A DNA stretch of 64,000 nt from Globodera rostochiensis (GCA_018350325.1 JAEVLN010000002.1:1556162-1620161); one strand, 5' to 3'; positions 12,159 to 26,100 are shown, counted from the stretch's first letter. Made by a program: numbers and translations. Notes: generated by a model from the sequence alone, not told the origin.

Positions 12159-12950
12159 ACCCTTTGCACTCCCCCCTATCTCAATTTTTTTTTCGTTTTA
12201 AAGACAATATTAATATTAAATTTACTTTTTATCTTTTTAAAATTACTCTGTCACAGGTTATGCCTTTTTTTAAATAAAATTATTATACATTGTTTTCGGT
12301 TTATAACCTGAAACAAAGTTTTGAAAAAAATAGTAAATGCTTTTAATACTAATTTTATTTTTTACCGAGCAAATCAAAAATATGTAATTTTAAATTTGTT
12401 TTTTGAAAATTTCCTTATTTAATTAATTTTAATACGGCCCATTGTATTAATTCGGGATACAAATTATTTCAATAATTCCATGATCTTGCTCTTGCAATTG
12501 CATGCTTCCAATTCAAAGCTGCTAAATTAATCTATTTTGCCGATCCCAGCCTTTGGTTTTGGAATCAGAAGAATTATGAGGGCTTGTTGTTTTGATTTCC
12601 AGATTCAGAATGTATACAAGTCTGTATCAAAATATGCATTTTTTATATGTCAGTTTCAGTTTTAGGGCATATATTTCCACATTATTTGTATGTTGTTTTG
12701 TCGAAATTTATGATTCGTATTTTGACTTTTCTTTATGTATTTTTTAAAATAATTTTATTTTATATGCCTTCTTATGGATGTAAATTTATAAATATCGTTT
12801 TTTATCTTCAAAAAAGTCTAGCACGGTTCTTTCCTTGGGCTTGTCTCGGACTATTTTTGGTTGATGAAATTTGCTCATTTTTATCATTGTTATTCTAAAA
12901 AAGAGTATTTAACTTTTATATAATAAAATTAAATATATTGACTTAGTAAG

Positions 12951-13697
12951 CTTCTACTTATTACATGCTTTCGAATGATACCAAGAATGTTTGGGTTGGT
13001 TGACTTTGAACAAAGTTATAACGAAAAACTTGTCGGCGCCGAATCGTGCGCGCCGAATTGCGGGGTACCGAAAATTTCTATAAACCAATTTTGTTTATTT
13101 TAATGCATTTTTAATGTTAATATTTTTATAATTTTCATATTAACAAAATTTAAGGTGACTTCTTGTTTTATTTGATGACATTTAGTTATCATCGCACCAA
13201 TTAACATATGATCCTAAAATCTCGACTCAGCTTTATACTTTTTTCAAAGAACTCATTTAATTATTATTTTCGACACTTATTTTTTCAAAAATTATTTATG
13301 TATTATTTAGCAATTTAATACGTTTATGGTGTTTAAAATTTTGAGTTTTAAGCTGAAAACTGTCATTGGACATTATTATTTGCATGAGCTTTGGTTGATG
13401 ATGTTAAATAAAATTTTTCCTATTTTTTTGGAGTTTTTAGTTAAGAGATATGTATTTTATCATAAATAGTTTAACCATTTTATCTTACATTTGCGTTGTT
13501 TATTTTAAATAGATTAGGTGTACTAGGAGCTCATTTTAGCATTAAAATTGATTTTTTTGTAATTTATAATCAAAATTAATAAATTTTTGACGTGTCAACA
13601 AAAAGTCGGCATTTACTTTTATTAGTTTTCTAATCAATTTTAAACGTATTATTTTTTTTAATTTTGAGAGTAATTTAATGATTAAAAAGAATCACCG
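12951..13697. repeat. Interspersed repeat copy B with empty MITE site
   Basis: Direct-orientation relative of 3354-5348. At about 13372-13390 it reads CATTATTATTTGCATGAGC without the 994-bp insertion found in copy A. Confidence 0.8.
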
Positions 13698-14934
13698 TTT
13701 ACATAATTATCTATTTGCATTTGGTTTTTAGTTTATGTATTCAAAAAGTTTTTTACTTTCTTCCATTAGGAGTTTATTATTTTAATTATTTAAATAATGG
13801 ATCAATTAATTATTCTATTTTTTATTTCCTCTTGATTTTGTTAATGTTTTTTATCTTAAAGGTTCTTATAAACATTTTTATGTTTATTCTTGCCTTTTAA
13901 AAAAATTGCTTATGTTCCTGGGTTATAGTCATTTGAATGAGCCTCTGTAAGTGGGTCCGTATTTATTTTATTTTATAAGTTTTTTGCACCTGCGTGCCGC
14001 TGTTTCGTTCACACCAAACACAGCCTTTCACATAAACCAATAGCATGAATTCGTTTGTGCCTATTTATTGCTAATTTTACAACCGCCTCAAATTTGCCTT
14101 ATCCAATCGTTAATATTTATTTGAATTAGTTTCTTTAAATTCTTTCTTAATCTCCTTTATTATCAGTTGATAAATTGCTTAATACCACGGCATATCCTTT
14201 TTAATTAATATTTTTGATCGTGTTTGGCATTAGGTTTGATTGTATAGATGCTTTTAAATGTTAGATTTAATAATTAGAAGTATGAGAATTATTTATATAA
14301 ACTTTATCACACAAAAATATAAAATTTTATAATTTTTAAAATTAGATGAAAGCAAGTGCATTATTTTTGATCCAGTACCTTTTTATTTATGTTAAAAATT
14401 TATAAATTTTCTGCAATCACGTAAAGCTTTATTTTAAAACATTTATGTTTCATTAAATTTTTTATTCTTTTAACTTTGTTTTATTTAGTTTATAATAAAT
14501 GCTACGGGAAATGTTATTGCGCTGAGGCTTAATTTTTAATTTTTTAGTTGCATACCTTAATTCATCGTATCATACGAGAAAAAGATTGGCATTGATATTT
14601 ATAAATGTAATTTATGCATATTTTTACCAAATTTGATCAACTTTATGTATTGGATAATTTAATATGTAAATAATTTTGTTATAATATTAGTAAATAAATA
14701 AAATGGAATAAAAATACTTAAATAATTGAATTGAATTCACAATCCATTTGCCTGCTATTTTTTTCTTTCATTTTCATTGTTTTATTGATGCCGTTAATAA
14801 TATTTATCGCATCTCAGCTCCATTAATGTTCAAAATAAATAACAAATTAATTAACAATATTTAAAAAATTTTAGGCGTTGATTAATTTTTTTGTGTTAAA
14901 TTAAGGCTTCAGCCACTTTTTTCAGCTCATTTTT
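13698..14934. other. T-rich DNA, no firm gene
   Basis: A possible 20-nt microexon (about 13929-13948, frame HLNEPL) ends at a GTAAGT donor, and a GC island at 13990-14035 has open frames on the + strand. Otherwise I see nothing. Confidence 0.35.
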
Positions 14935-15687
14935 TTGTGGAATAGTTTAAAAATCAACGTTAAACAAAATTGCACTTATTTTCTATGTCTTATTTGATTA
15001 TTTTTAAATTTTATTTTGAATTTGGCTCCTTTGAATAGGTACTATTATTATTATTAATTTTAGTTTATCGCTCCATTTATTCTTATTTAATATTGCTTTC
15101 AACAATTTTTATTAAACATGTTCAAATTAATTTTATGGTGAATTTTTACACCAAAAATATTTTTATGTTTAATTTTGTTAAGAAGAAAGTTTTTTGTCAT
15201 TAACCATTTTAACTCTTAAGCATGATCATTTATTTTAATTTATATTTTCACTTTAAATATTTTGATATTATTTAAAACAGCAATATGATTTTATATTTAA
15301 TTGGTAGGTATTTAATTTTATTAATACTTTAATTATATTTTCTTATAAATGCCAATCTTCTTTTAGAATTATATTTTTAATTTATAGTGTTTTTTATTAT
15401 TACATATGCTTGTTATAGTTTAAAGTTGTCGCAAACTTTCTTTTTTTAATTTTCAAGGAATTATTGGCAAATTTATTGTTTTTAAATTAATAATTTTTTG
15501 ACAATTTACGAATTTTGTTTTTATACGTTTTGTATTTATGAGTATAATGAATCTCTCTGTGTGCTTGCTTTTAAGGAACTTTATTTTGTTTTTAAATGAA
15601 GCTTTAATGTGAGTCCTCGAAAAAGTTATCCCAATAATATCCATAAATAATCACAAAAATTTTATTTTTTTGAATTGCTGTTGGAAA
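14935..15687. repeat. Left arm of a large inverted repeat
   Basis: Its reverse complement recurs at about 18625-19275 with scattered substitutions and indels. Recognisable anchors include AGTTTAAAGTTGTCGCAAAC, CAATATGATTTTATATTTAA and TTAAGAAGAAAGTTTTTTGTC. The arm is T-rich. Confidence 0.85.
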
Positions 15688-17589
15688 ATTTTAAAGTATC
15701 TTTTTTGGGTTTAAGAAGAAAGCCCTTCAATTTTCCTGGGCAAATTTTTTATCTTTATTTAAAATCAATATTAATATTATTCAAAATGCTGATTAATTTA
15801 ATCTTTTACATAGAAATTGTTTAAACGCACAGCGCTATTAAAAAGTTAATAAGTTTTAAAATTCAAACATCGGAATATTGTTCGACGACGTTAGTCAACA
15901 ATTTTAAGATAATAATCATTTAAAGAAAAATTAAAAAAACATTGGAAATACATAACTTAGTTAAAGCAAGGATGAAGATACGCTTGGCTTATGAATAACC
16001 AAAAACAAAATTTGAATTCGTTCGAACATGCCAAAACATAGTTATAAAAAACAAGAAAAATTTCCGTTCGCATTTCGTGAATACTAAAATAAACTTTTAA
16101 ACTTAACTTCCTAACTTAATATTGAAGCGCACTGTTAATGCATTTAATAATAACATTTGATCGATGTCTTGCTCACTTTCTTTTTTATTCATTTTTTGTT
16201 CAAATCTGTTTGACCAGCTTGGATTGCTTAACAGGATAATTATATTTTCTAATAAATTTTATTAAACACCTAAATATGGGATTAATAGTATTTTTTAAAT
16301 ATAAACTTTCAATTAAAAGATATTTTTTATTCAATATCAAAAAGCAAGGAAATATGCAATTTTAAAATTAAAAATGGTCTTTATTAATAGAGCTAAATAT
16401 GATCACATTTCTAGTCTCGGTCAGAACCTGGACATGCCTCACTACAACTCCTTTGGGATGCCCAACTTTGGCTACTCCTGCAATTTTCCAAAAACTTTTC
16501 AACTTGTTATTAATTCAAGCCTATCGTTTTCATAAATTATTTTAAAAACTATTTATTTACTGAAAGGTCTCTTAAATGATTGTTTATATTTTCATAAATT
16601 TTGAAAAAACAAATAAAACTTAATTAATCTTTAGTGTAAAGTAATGAATGAAATTGACACAAAATTAATTATAAATGATAAATATTAAAAAAGCATTGCG
16701 GTTCCCACTTAATCGAGTTAAAACCGTTAATCTTGTGCGTTTATTGATTTTTTCATTTCCAAAACTTTGTTACAATTAAACTCGAACATTTGTTATTGCC
16801 AATAATAGATAATTTTATATCAATCAGATTTACATATGTGCAAAAATTTGTAAATTTTAAGAAAGTGCAAATTCTTCTTCGCGTTAAATGTTAGGCAATT
16901 ATTTATATCATGCCTAATTACTTTGCATTTTCAGGCACCCTAAAGGAATCATCTAGATTAAACAAATTGCAACAAAAATCATAAAAAAAATTATTAATTA
17001 AGTTTATGATTTTCAGCTTCATTATTACAAACAATTTAAATATAAAAAATATTTTGTGATACCAGAAAAAAGATAGATAGTTAATAATTTTTGAAATTTA
17101 TTTAGCAACAATTATAAAGAATGGGAACAAAAATCATATTAAACTAAGTAAATAAAATTAAACACATAAACACCAATATTATATTATAAATTTATAAATA
17201 TATCTTTAGAATTAAAAAAAAATAAAGTAATAAATGCTTTTAAACAAATTCTAACAATATGCGGCAAATAATTGTTTTATTATCCCAAATAATGACCCTT
17301 CATGAGTCGTTAATTTCAAATTAAGTCTGTATTACGAAACATAAAAAAGGCCCAAAATAAAGACAAAATGATGAGGGAATGATTAATAAAAAATTTTACA
17401 CATAATAAGTATAATTAAATCTATTGTTATAATACCAACCAGAGAACTAATAATTTTAACAAATCCAGCGAGATTGATAAAAAAATTATTAAAAAAAGAT
17501 TAATAAATCTGTAAGAAAATTACTTTATAGGTTTTAATTCTTTTTATATGTACAAAAAGCCTGAACGCGAAACCACTCAGAAACCTAAC

Positions 17590-17696
17590 AATTGGTCGTT
17601 TGGCCGAACAAGTGATCCATTATGTAAACAACATTGCCGACATCATATCGACCGTACATCGGTCCAACGAAATGGGAAAGTGCATAAAAACGAAAA
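17590..17696 (-). CDS. Host exon candidate
   Basis: On the minus strand after GAAAGTAAACAG: a 107-nt island with frame FRFYALSHFVGPMYGRYDVG then NVVYIMDHLFGQTTN, ending at GTTAGG. Phases 1 in and 1 out. The opposite strand is also open here (RLAEQVIHYVNNIADIISTV), so strand is inferred from splice sites and from A-rich surroundings. A smaller minus-strand island with acceptor AATTGCAG lies at about 16430-16480. Confidence 0.45.
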
Positions 17697-18624
17697 CTGT
17701 TTACTTTCATTAGACTCAATAAATCAAATAAATATTTTAAAAAAATTATAAATCCTTAAAAAATTGGGTTTGTAATATATATCAATAAGAAATAATTAAT
17801 GAATTTTTAAAAAGTAATAAAAACTAAATAATTTTGCTAAATAAATAATAAATAGTAATAAAGAACCTGAATCAAAAAAATAAGCCGTAAAAGTTCCGTA
17901 TAGAATTGTTTTGACTATATGGTGGGCGTTTCCTAAAAAAGGCAAATGGGTTTCCTTATATGTATAAAATAAAAATAGCTTTAGTTATATTATAATAATA
18001 TAAGAGAAGCAATAAAGTATTGATCATGAATAGATATTTGCATTTATGTCTACATTTGTGAGTCTAAAATTTATAAAATTTTTAATTATTTATTATTATA
18101 ATTTTTGCTATTAGATAAGAAAATTAATTGAAGCGTTCATTGCTTTTCTTTATTAGGAAATTTTACTTAATTTTGGCAAAAAAGAAATATATAAAAATAA
18201 AATAGAACCATTGGTTGGTTATCAGACAAATATTATAAATTTTTTATTTATATTTTTTATTATAATAAATATTTTATAAACGATTTCATTTCTGATATCT
18301 GAAAATTGACTTTTTTTTAGCCAATAGACTAATTTTTTTACTTTATCAGAATATTTTTGATTGTGATAATAAATAGATTATTAAAATATTTATAAAATAA
18401 AATAGTTTATAGCAATTTCAATATCTTAAAATTGATTCATTATTTAGTTGTTAGTTTAATAGTGTTTTAGGTTTTGTTTTAAATCATAAGGGGAAAATAA
18501 TAGACCAAAGGGATTTCTTAATTCAATATAAACTTCTTATAACTAAAAATGTTGGACCAAATGCTTGTTTGGGCTTTGAGTCCCACATAAGCAAAAACTT
18601 AGAGAAAATCGTATTACGCATACT

Positions 18625-19275
18625 TCCAACAGCAATTCAAAAAAATTAAATTTTTGCGATTATTTATGGATATTATTGGAATAACATTTTCGAGGACTCA
18701 AAGCTTCATTTAAAAACAATCAATAAATTATTAATTTAAAAACAATAAATTTGCCATAATTCCTAGAAAATTAATAAAGAAAGTTTGCGACAACTTTAAA
18801 CTATAACAAGCATAGGTAATAAAAAACACTATAAATTAAAAAAATAATTCTAAAAGAAGATTGGCATTTATAAGAAAATATAATTAAAGTATTAATAAAA
18901 TTAAATACCTACCAATTAAATATAAAATCATATTGCTGTTTTAAATAATATCAAAATATTTAAAGTGAAAATATAAATTAAAATAAATGATTATGCATAA
19001 CAGTTAAATTAGTTAAAGACAAAAAACTTTCTTCTTAACAAAATTAAACATAAAAATATATTTTTGTGTAAAAATTCACCATAAAATTAATTTGAGCATG
19101 TTTAATAAAAAAGGTTGAAAGCATTATTAAATAAGAATAAATGGAGCGATAAACTAAAATTGATAATAAATAACAGTAACTATTCAATGGAGCCAAATTC
19201 AAAATAAAATTTAATAAGACATAGAAAATAAGTGCAAATTTGTTTAAAGTTGATTTTTAAACTATTCCACAAAAA
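18625..19275. repeat. Right arm of the large inverted repeat
   Basis: Reverse-complement partner of 14935-15687; A-rich. The spacer between the arms is about 2.9 kb and contains no transposase-like ORF. Confidence 0.85.
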
Positions 19276-19391
19276 AAAGGAAATTAGTAATTAAAAAAGT
19301 CTATTAAAATTAAAATTTCATTTTAAAAACTTTTTTTTCTAAGATTAACGAATCGTGACAATTCTATAAAACAGTTCTAATGAGAGATAAC

Positions 19392-19442
19392 AATAAATAA
19401 TAGCCCGCGCATTTCAAAGAAACCCACGTGCAGTCACGGCAA
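19392..19442 (-). CDS. Host exon candidate
   Basis: After GCATCCATCCAG on the minus strand, a 51-nt island reads CRDCTWVSLKCAGYYL to a GTTATC donor. Its phase (1 in, 2 out) is compatible with a 29-nt candidate exon at 20029-20001 upstream and with the 17696-17590 exon downstream. Confidence 0.4.
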
Positions 19443-20296
19443 CTGGATGGATGCAAGCAACGAGTTTAAATATATAAACAATGAATAAAAATGAAATATA
19501 CACTACAAAATTTAAGAATTAAAACTAGCAAATATATCCAAAAATTGTAGTTTTTTATCGAAAATGATCGGCAGAATCGATTAAAAAGTTAATCATTAAA
19601 GAAAAATAATGGTATATGAAGTTATTAGTATAATAAACAAAATTATGATAGCATCAGTGTGAGAATATTCTAACAGCAGACTACTTACACATGAGATGAC
19701 GCAAGATTTAATTCGAAAAATATTTTATTAAAATATAATTTTATTACCATCCAATAAATTAACGCTTCATTTTTAGACAAATATGCTTTATGGGTGTAAG
19801 TTTTTTTTACATTCAAATTTTAAAATTTTACATGAAAGTTTAAAATTTAAAACAGAAATATTGGTTCAAATTTCGACCCAATCAATAATATAATATACCT
19901 AACTTTTTATATGATAAATTGTAAATATCTTATAAAATTAAACAATTTTTAACCTAATTTGGGCAAATCAACAAAGCAGCAACAAATTTTAAATAAAAAC
20001 ATCGGGGTTCTCAAGACACAAAATTTACACTGCCAAGACAAGGTGCAGTAAAATTTAAATTAAAAAAAAGATCATTCTTACATAATAAAATTTATATAGA
20101 AAAAATCATTAAATAAATTAGCCGATTTGTTGTTCTGAAATTATTTGCTTAAAAAAGCGATAATAATTAAATATTAACACACAAAATTAAAAAGTAAGAT
20201 AAAAATAGTTTCATAACTCATTTTCTTTAAAATATGTTAATTTAACATTTCCATCGTTTTAAAAAAAGAATGGTGAAAATATATTTATTGAATAAC

Positions 20297-22076
20297 TTTA
20301 TGAATAAATGCAAAAATTTTCGAGTTAACGAATACTAAGGAATCAAATCAATGCACATTTGAATACGTAAAAAAATTAATTTTGACTTTTTATTTAAGTT
20401 TTTAATTTTTATTTAAGTAAGTTTATTCTTAAAAAACCAATAAAAAATGATATTGTTTGCTTCATTCAAATATATGCCGTCGTTGTCCATAGTTAATTTT
20501 TAAATTATTATATGACATCATTGATTATGACTAACATCTATTTACAAAACAACAATGGATTGATACTTGACCAGAGACATATCAAATATGTTGCGTTGCT
20601 ATTTACAACTTTTATAAATGACATAAGAACTGTAACGTTAACTTTTTAAACATGTATTTTATATAAATTTTTTAAAATAAATTTTAAAATTAATGATTTG
20701 AAAATAAAGCTATCTATGTATATTAAAAAAAAAATACAAAAATATTTAGTTTTTGTTTTAAAAATATCAAATAAAATACTTTATAAAAAAGCGAGCAAAT
20801 TTCACTATTAAGTAAAATGATTTAGGAAGCTTAAGAAAAAAATGAAAAGCTAAAAAGCTGAAAAAATGGATCAAAAATCTAATCACAAAAAGAGTAAAGA
20901 CTGAAATTCAAATATAAATAAATAGAATACCTACAAAATAAATACCACCCAATATAACAGTTTTAGTATAAAAAAGAAGCATTTTTGGATAAAACCAACT
21001 ATATTAATATTTTCTTAAATAACATCTTTGATGCATAATATTTGAATTGTCTGCCTGAGCCAATTGCAATAATCTTCTCATTTTATTTTGTATTGATTAG
21101 AATATAAAATAAAGTTTTAGAAAAATTTATATACAAATAAATATAAATTATATAAAAGTAAGTGCTGCCAATCCAAAATTGAAGAATCAAGCAAATTTCT
21201 AAAATATATTTAACATTGAAAACTCTGAAAACGTTGGTATTGCCGAAATTACTTTCAACTTACACATAAGCTCGTAATTAGCTCGAACAAAAGAGATAAT
21301 GACAATGCCAGTTGCGGCCGCGTTATTGAAGAAGGTCAAAGAGTAAACTTATTTGAATAAAACATTAAACGGACAAATCGAGGGCTTACTGAAGACTTTC
21401 TCAATTTTGCAAACTATAAGTACATTGTTCATTAAACGCTGTGTCTACTTCATGGATTCAATAATCAAATAAATTTCCATTAACTAGTAAAATATCTTAT
21501 TGTCATATAATTATTTAATTAACGAAAAAAATCTACTACAATTTTATTTAAAAACCATATTAAAACTGACAGAAACGAAAGATGATCAGCCGCAAATAAC
21601 ACTTTAATAAATAAACAAAGTGAAAATTTAAATTTCTGTATACTTACTTCGCTAATATAAAATTTAAAAGGTTAATAGTTTTGCTAAATGATTATTATCA
21701 ACTTAAAGACACTGAACAGGGCAAATCTTTCACCCACCGCCCACAGGACAAACAAGCGGTATGGGCCAATTAAACTCAATAATTAATGTGAGTGATCAAG
21801 CAAAATACAATATAAAAAATATTATCATATTCACAATCATAAATTAAATTTAATCACAAATTAAAATCTTTCCTGCAGAAATTGACTTATATTTATATTG
21901 AAAAAATAGGTAAATGTACTTATTTAAATAAATAATAAACATACTAATTTTTAATTAAATATAAACTTTATAAAAATACATGGAAAAACAAATTAACTTC
22001 AGCGAGTCTGACAAAAAATGCAAATCATTGGCAAAAATCCAAAACCAACCCGCAGATCGGGAGGTTTGGAAAGCTT
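20297..22076 (-). CDS. Host 7TM-receptor-like gene fragment, six chained exons
   Basis: Minus-strand exons 22076-22050, 21774-21713, 21347-21264, 21054-21024, 20598-20546 and 20334-20297 each have an AG acceptor and GT donor, and all five junction phases agree. Encoded pieces include LIGPYRLFVLWAVGERFALF, FFNNAAATGIVIISFVRANY (membrane-like), NATYLICLWSSINPLLF and FVNSKIFAFIHK. The last two together look like transmembrane helix 7 with an NPxxF variant of the NPxxY motif, followed by helix 8 of a class A G-protein-coupled receptor. Introns are 214-425 nt apart from the long first ones and A-rich on the + strand. The 5' part and the true 3' end are not resolved; receptor identity is inference. 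Confidence 0.6.
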
Positions 22077-22344
22077 CTGCCAAGCTTTTTTTTCATATTG
22101 ACGAGAAATCATAATTATTTTAGGCTTTAATTTAATACATCTCATAAAAGAAAGCGCAATTATAATTTATAAGATAAAAAAAATTGTTTCGTTTTTATAG
22201 GTATTTTAAATTTATCTTAACCAGTAAGTTTCATAATATATCAAGATTGTAATGCAATATACAGAAATTTATTTTTTGAAATTTAGGCTCTGGGCGTTTC
22301 TTACCCATTTTCGAATTAATAAAATAGCCGAGGTGTTCGTATCA

Positions 22345-23165
22345 GGGCTGTGTCGAAAGTAAAAAAAAAGTCGAAATCGAAAATCGAAACTGAAAAGTTC
22401 GAAATCGAAAATCGAAAGGAAAAAAACGTCGAAAATCGAAATTCGAAAATCAAAACAAAATCGAAAATTTTTTTTATGTAATTAGAAAAATTTTTTTTTT
22501 AAATAATTTATTTAATAAATATTTTTTGAAATATTCACTTATTCATTTTTAAAATTTTGAAGGATGCATTTTTTGTTTCAGAGGCCTTCATACGCCCATT
22601 TTAAGCTTTTAGGGGAGGGTGGGGGTCGGCGGTGCCGATAGGCGCCGCCGAGAAAATTTTGAATTTTTGACTCAATTTTGTTAAGAAAAATGATCCAAAA
22701 ACTACAATGAATTAGTCGATTTTATGCTTTCAGTGGCGGTCCGTTGGTGCCGATAGGCGCCGCCGGGAGAAATTTGGGGATTTTGTTAAGCAATTTCACC
22801 AAAATTTTTTTCGCAAAATTGAGCATTTTTCTTCGTAATTTCGGGGAAAAAATTGGTTTAAGTCTTTTTTTGTGCGCATTTTAATTAAAAATAATAGAAA
22901 ATCATTAAAAATGTTCCGTTTAATGGGGATAGAATGTGAAGTCCGAAGAAAGGTTAAATAAAATGAAAGAACTGTAGCGGGTTCGAACCAAAACACAAAA
23001 TCGTAAAGACAAACCACTGAGCTATCAATTTAACTGTGGGACTCATGTAAAAAAGATTGAAATTTTGTCAAAAAGTTGGCAAGACCACTGCCCCTCCTTG
23101 CCAAAAATTTAAAAACCGGGACCTCCGACTTTCGAAATTATTTTCGAAAAACAGCCCATTTTTGT
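22345..23165. mobile_element. TCGAAA-rich hAT-like composite repeat
   Basis: Begins CAGGGCTGTGTCGAAA and ends near AAAAACAGCCCA, a degenerate inverted pair of the hAT CAGGGCTG type. It is full of TCGAAA/TCGAAATC repeats. A tRNA-derived SINE-like unit (22865-23095) is nested inside, plus two related GGTGCCGATAGGCGCCGCCG palindromes. No clear target duplication. Confidence 0.5.
22865..23095 (-). repeat. tRNA-derived SINE-like repeat, copy 1
   Basis: On the minus strand GATAGCTCAGTGGTTTG (A box) and GGTTCGAACCCGC (B box) head a roughly 230-bp unit. The same unit, about 85% similar by eye, is at 57673-57912. Confidence 0.7.
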
Positions 23166-23199
23166 GTCGAAATCGAAAATCGAAAGGAAAAAACTAAAT

Positions 23200-26100
23200 C
23201 ATTATTATTTTATCTTTTTATTATCTGAAATTTCGCCAGCTAAACCAGCCAGTTTACCACACGTGTAATTCTGTGTCGTGAGCGCTAATGTTAGTTTTAA
23301 TATGTTATGCCCTGCACGTTGGCCCAGTTTGTGCAGGAGATGGAATTGTTAATTAAGGCAGGGAATTAATTTTAATTTGCATAAATGCTCTTATCATAAT
23401 TATTATTGTTGCCAGTATTGATCGACTTCGTGCTAAATTTTTCAAGTGCTTTTATTTAATTATTTGCATTTGAAGAAAATATCTTCAGTTTTCATTTTAA
23501 AGGACTAAATTAAGTTTTAAATTATTAAGACAATTTTATATTTATTAGAGGAAATTAAAAAATAAAATATAATTTTTGCGCGCCTTTAAATGTTTTGTGC
23601 TTTTAACATAAAAGGGCTACATATATGGTCGGTGTTTATTTTAGATTTGGGTCCATTTAAATTACCAGCGATGGACTACTCTAAACGCATATTATTCCAA
23701 ACGCCTATCATTGTTTGAAGATTAAAAAGTTTTTAATTTTAGTACATCACAGGTAAAATACATATTATTTGTGAATTTTTCGCTTAAAGCCTTAAATTTT
23801 ATAAATGTAATATAAATAATAAATATAACTTTTATTGAAAGATTTTTTTAATTTGAAATTTTTCAATCTAAATTTTCGTTTTTTAACATTAATACATTTT
23901 TAATCATTGGATGGCAAAATTCTTGACACAGGAAATGTATTCCAATACAGATAGGCATTTAGCTTGGTTGTAGCACATAAAGTATGGCCAAAAGCTTCGC
24001 TTATCTGTCCGCGTAACACAATGCCAATATATATAAGGTCGTTGCTTAATATATTCAATTTTCATAAGAATCTATAATTTTGTATTTTAAGTTCTTATCT
24101 AAGCATTTTACTATTTAATTACATCGTTATTTATTTCAGCAATGTAATTTTTGCAAAAGTGTAATTTCTGATGGCAAAATAATTAATTTTTAATTTACAA
24201 ATTTTTTACGATGTATTTATTTCCTATTAATAACAGATTTACGAGCCATTTCAACGTTAAAGAAAACAAGTGATGAAATTGTCAAATTTATTTGCTTTCA
24301 AGTTAAGACTTTTCAAAAGTTTTTATAAATAACTTTTTAATATTTAAATTTTTTATATTTTTCATAAATTATTTATTTTATCTTATTTTTTTAGTTCATA
24401 ACTTTGGTTCAAATAATTTCCTGAATCTTTAATTTAAGGAACGAATGTTTGGTTTTAAATAACTATCGCAACAACATAATCAAACGTTTCTATAGGTAAA
24501 TTCTATAATTCTATCTAAGACATTTTTTGTAAATGCACACTGTAAAAAAATATTTGTGCATGCTTGATTTACACTCCGAGGTAGCGGCTTTGATTAAACA
24601 TGTTATGTTATTTATTATATTTACAACGCTCTTTGGAACGCAGATTAGTTTGACGGAGTGACGCTTAAATTATCTTTACCAATGTGTTTATATTTATTTT
24701 ATTCTTATTATTATCTACTCTCAAAGGAATATTTTTTAATTTTTGCTTATTCACAAAAAATGCATATACAGAATAAATGAAGTTTTTTTTGTTATCTTCT
24801 TTGGCTCAGTTTTTAAACATTTTTTTTATCTTTAAAATAAAAATAAATAACAATTTTCGTTTATTAATATTGAACTATTTTTCTCGGCATCGGATTTTTA
24901 TCATATTTTAAATCATTTAATTGTTCATTCTATAATATTTTGCAATTTAACGCGGCCTCTGCATTTTAATTTTATTAAATATACTATTGTTTAATTTAAA
25001 TTTTTAAACTTTGTTTTTAATTAAATACTTTTATGTTTTTTTTCGAAAAATGCCTTATGCTAGCTTGAAGCTCTCTGCGTGCTCTCACATCGAACTAAAC
25101 TAAATCACGTTAATAAAAAAAGGTTAGCCGCTTGTCGTTTTCCATTTAGGGGTTATCTTTGCTTTTATTAAATTGTTGTGCAGAGCCTTTCTGTTCACTT
25201 TCGTAGCTTTATTTTGGGGCTTTGGAAAATTATTTCAATTACTTTAACGAAGCAAATATTTTTAATTATTTTCTAAATAATTTTTAGAATTTCAAGATTG
25301 ATTAAAATTTTATCATTATTTAAATCTCTAATTTTATTTCTAAAAATTTGAATAAGTTCATCTTTTATGTAAGCTTTTTGATTGAAAAGAATTAATTATC
25401 TTAATTCTTAGACGCGTATTTTAATATTTATTTTGCTCAACTTTTATTTGTCCGCCCCTTAAATGTTGTCAACATGTCCATTTTGCTTTTTCTTCAATTC
25501 ATTTTATTTTTTTAGTTTTTACTGGAGAATTAATTGTTTTAATTTCATAATTCTTTCAATTAATTTATCATTTGAAAGATAAGTTTGGATTGTTGCGGCT
25601 GTTTTTTATATACAATGATTATTTGAACTTGGCTTTATTAACTTAATTTTTTGTGAATATATTCTGGTGTGCTATTATAAAAATTCATTTTGTCGTTGTG
25701 TTACTTGATTTAATTGATTTACATAACAAAAAGTTAATAAGGTTTTAAAATTTTATGTAAATTTAATTTTGATTATCAGCAATTACAAAGTTGATATTTA
25801 CACGTTTTGAAACTTTCAATCGGCGGCGTCAAACACATTTCAAATTTAATATTTTTCAAAATTAATTATTATATGTTTGGTTTTATTTTAAAGTTCTGAC
25901 TAATTTTACGATTTATTAATTTTTCCAGCAAATTCAAATGCCTTCAAATGTTCGGACATCGACCTTCTTGTCCTTTGACTTGTCCTTTGAATCAATAATA
26001 TTTGTTTATCTTAATTATTTTGTTTTTATTATTTATTTTTTTCTTAATGTAATTCGTTTATGCCTATTTTTGCTTTAAATCTTGGTTGGCAGCTCCACCT

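Larger units (their letters stand above)
11675..12187. repeat. Tandem duplication of a tRNA-derived GC-rich unit
   Basis: About 140 bp (AGTGCTCCGTTTGGTCCGCT through CACTCCCCCCTATCTCAAT) occurs twice, offset by 367 bp. The GC-rich spacer itself holds a shorter internal repeat, GGACATGG-x-CT-GGACTCAGAGGT. The block stands out sharply from the AT-rich surroundings. Confidence 0.9.

Noticed and set aside
11675..12277. ORFs of 124 and 67 aa in the GC-rich block
   Set aside because: Translations of tandem tRNA-derived repeats; no independent coding sign.
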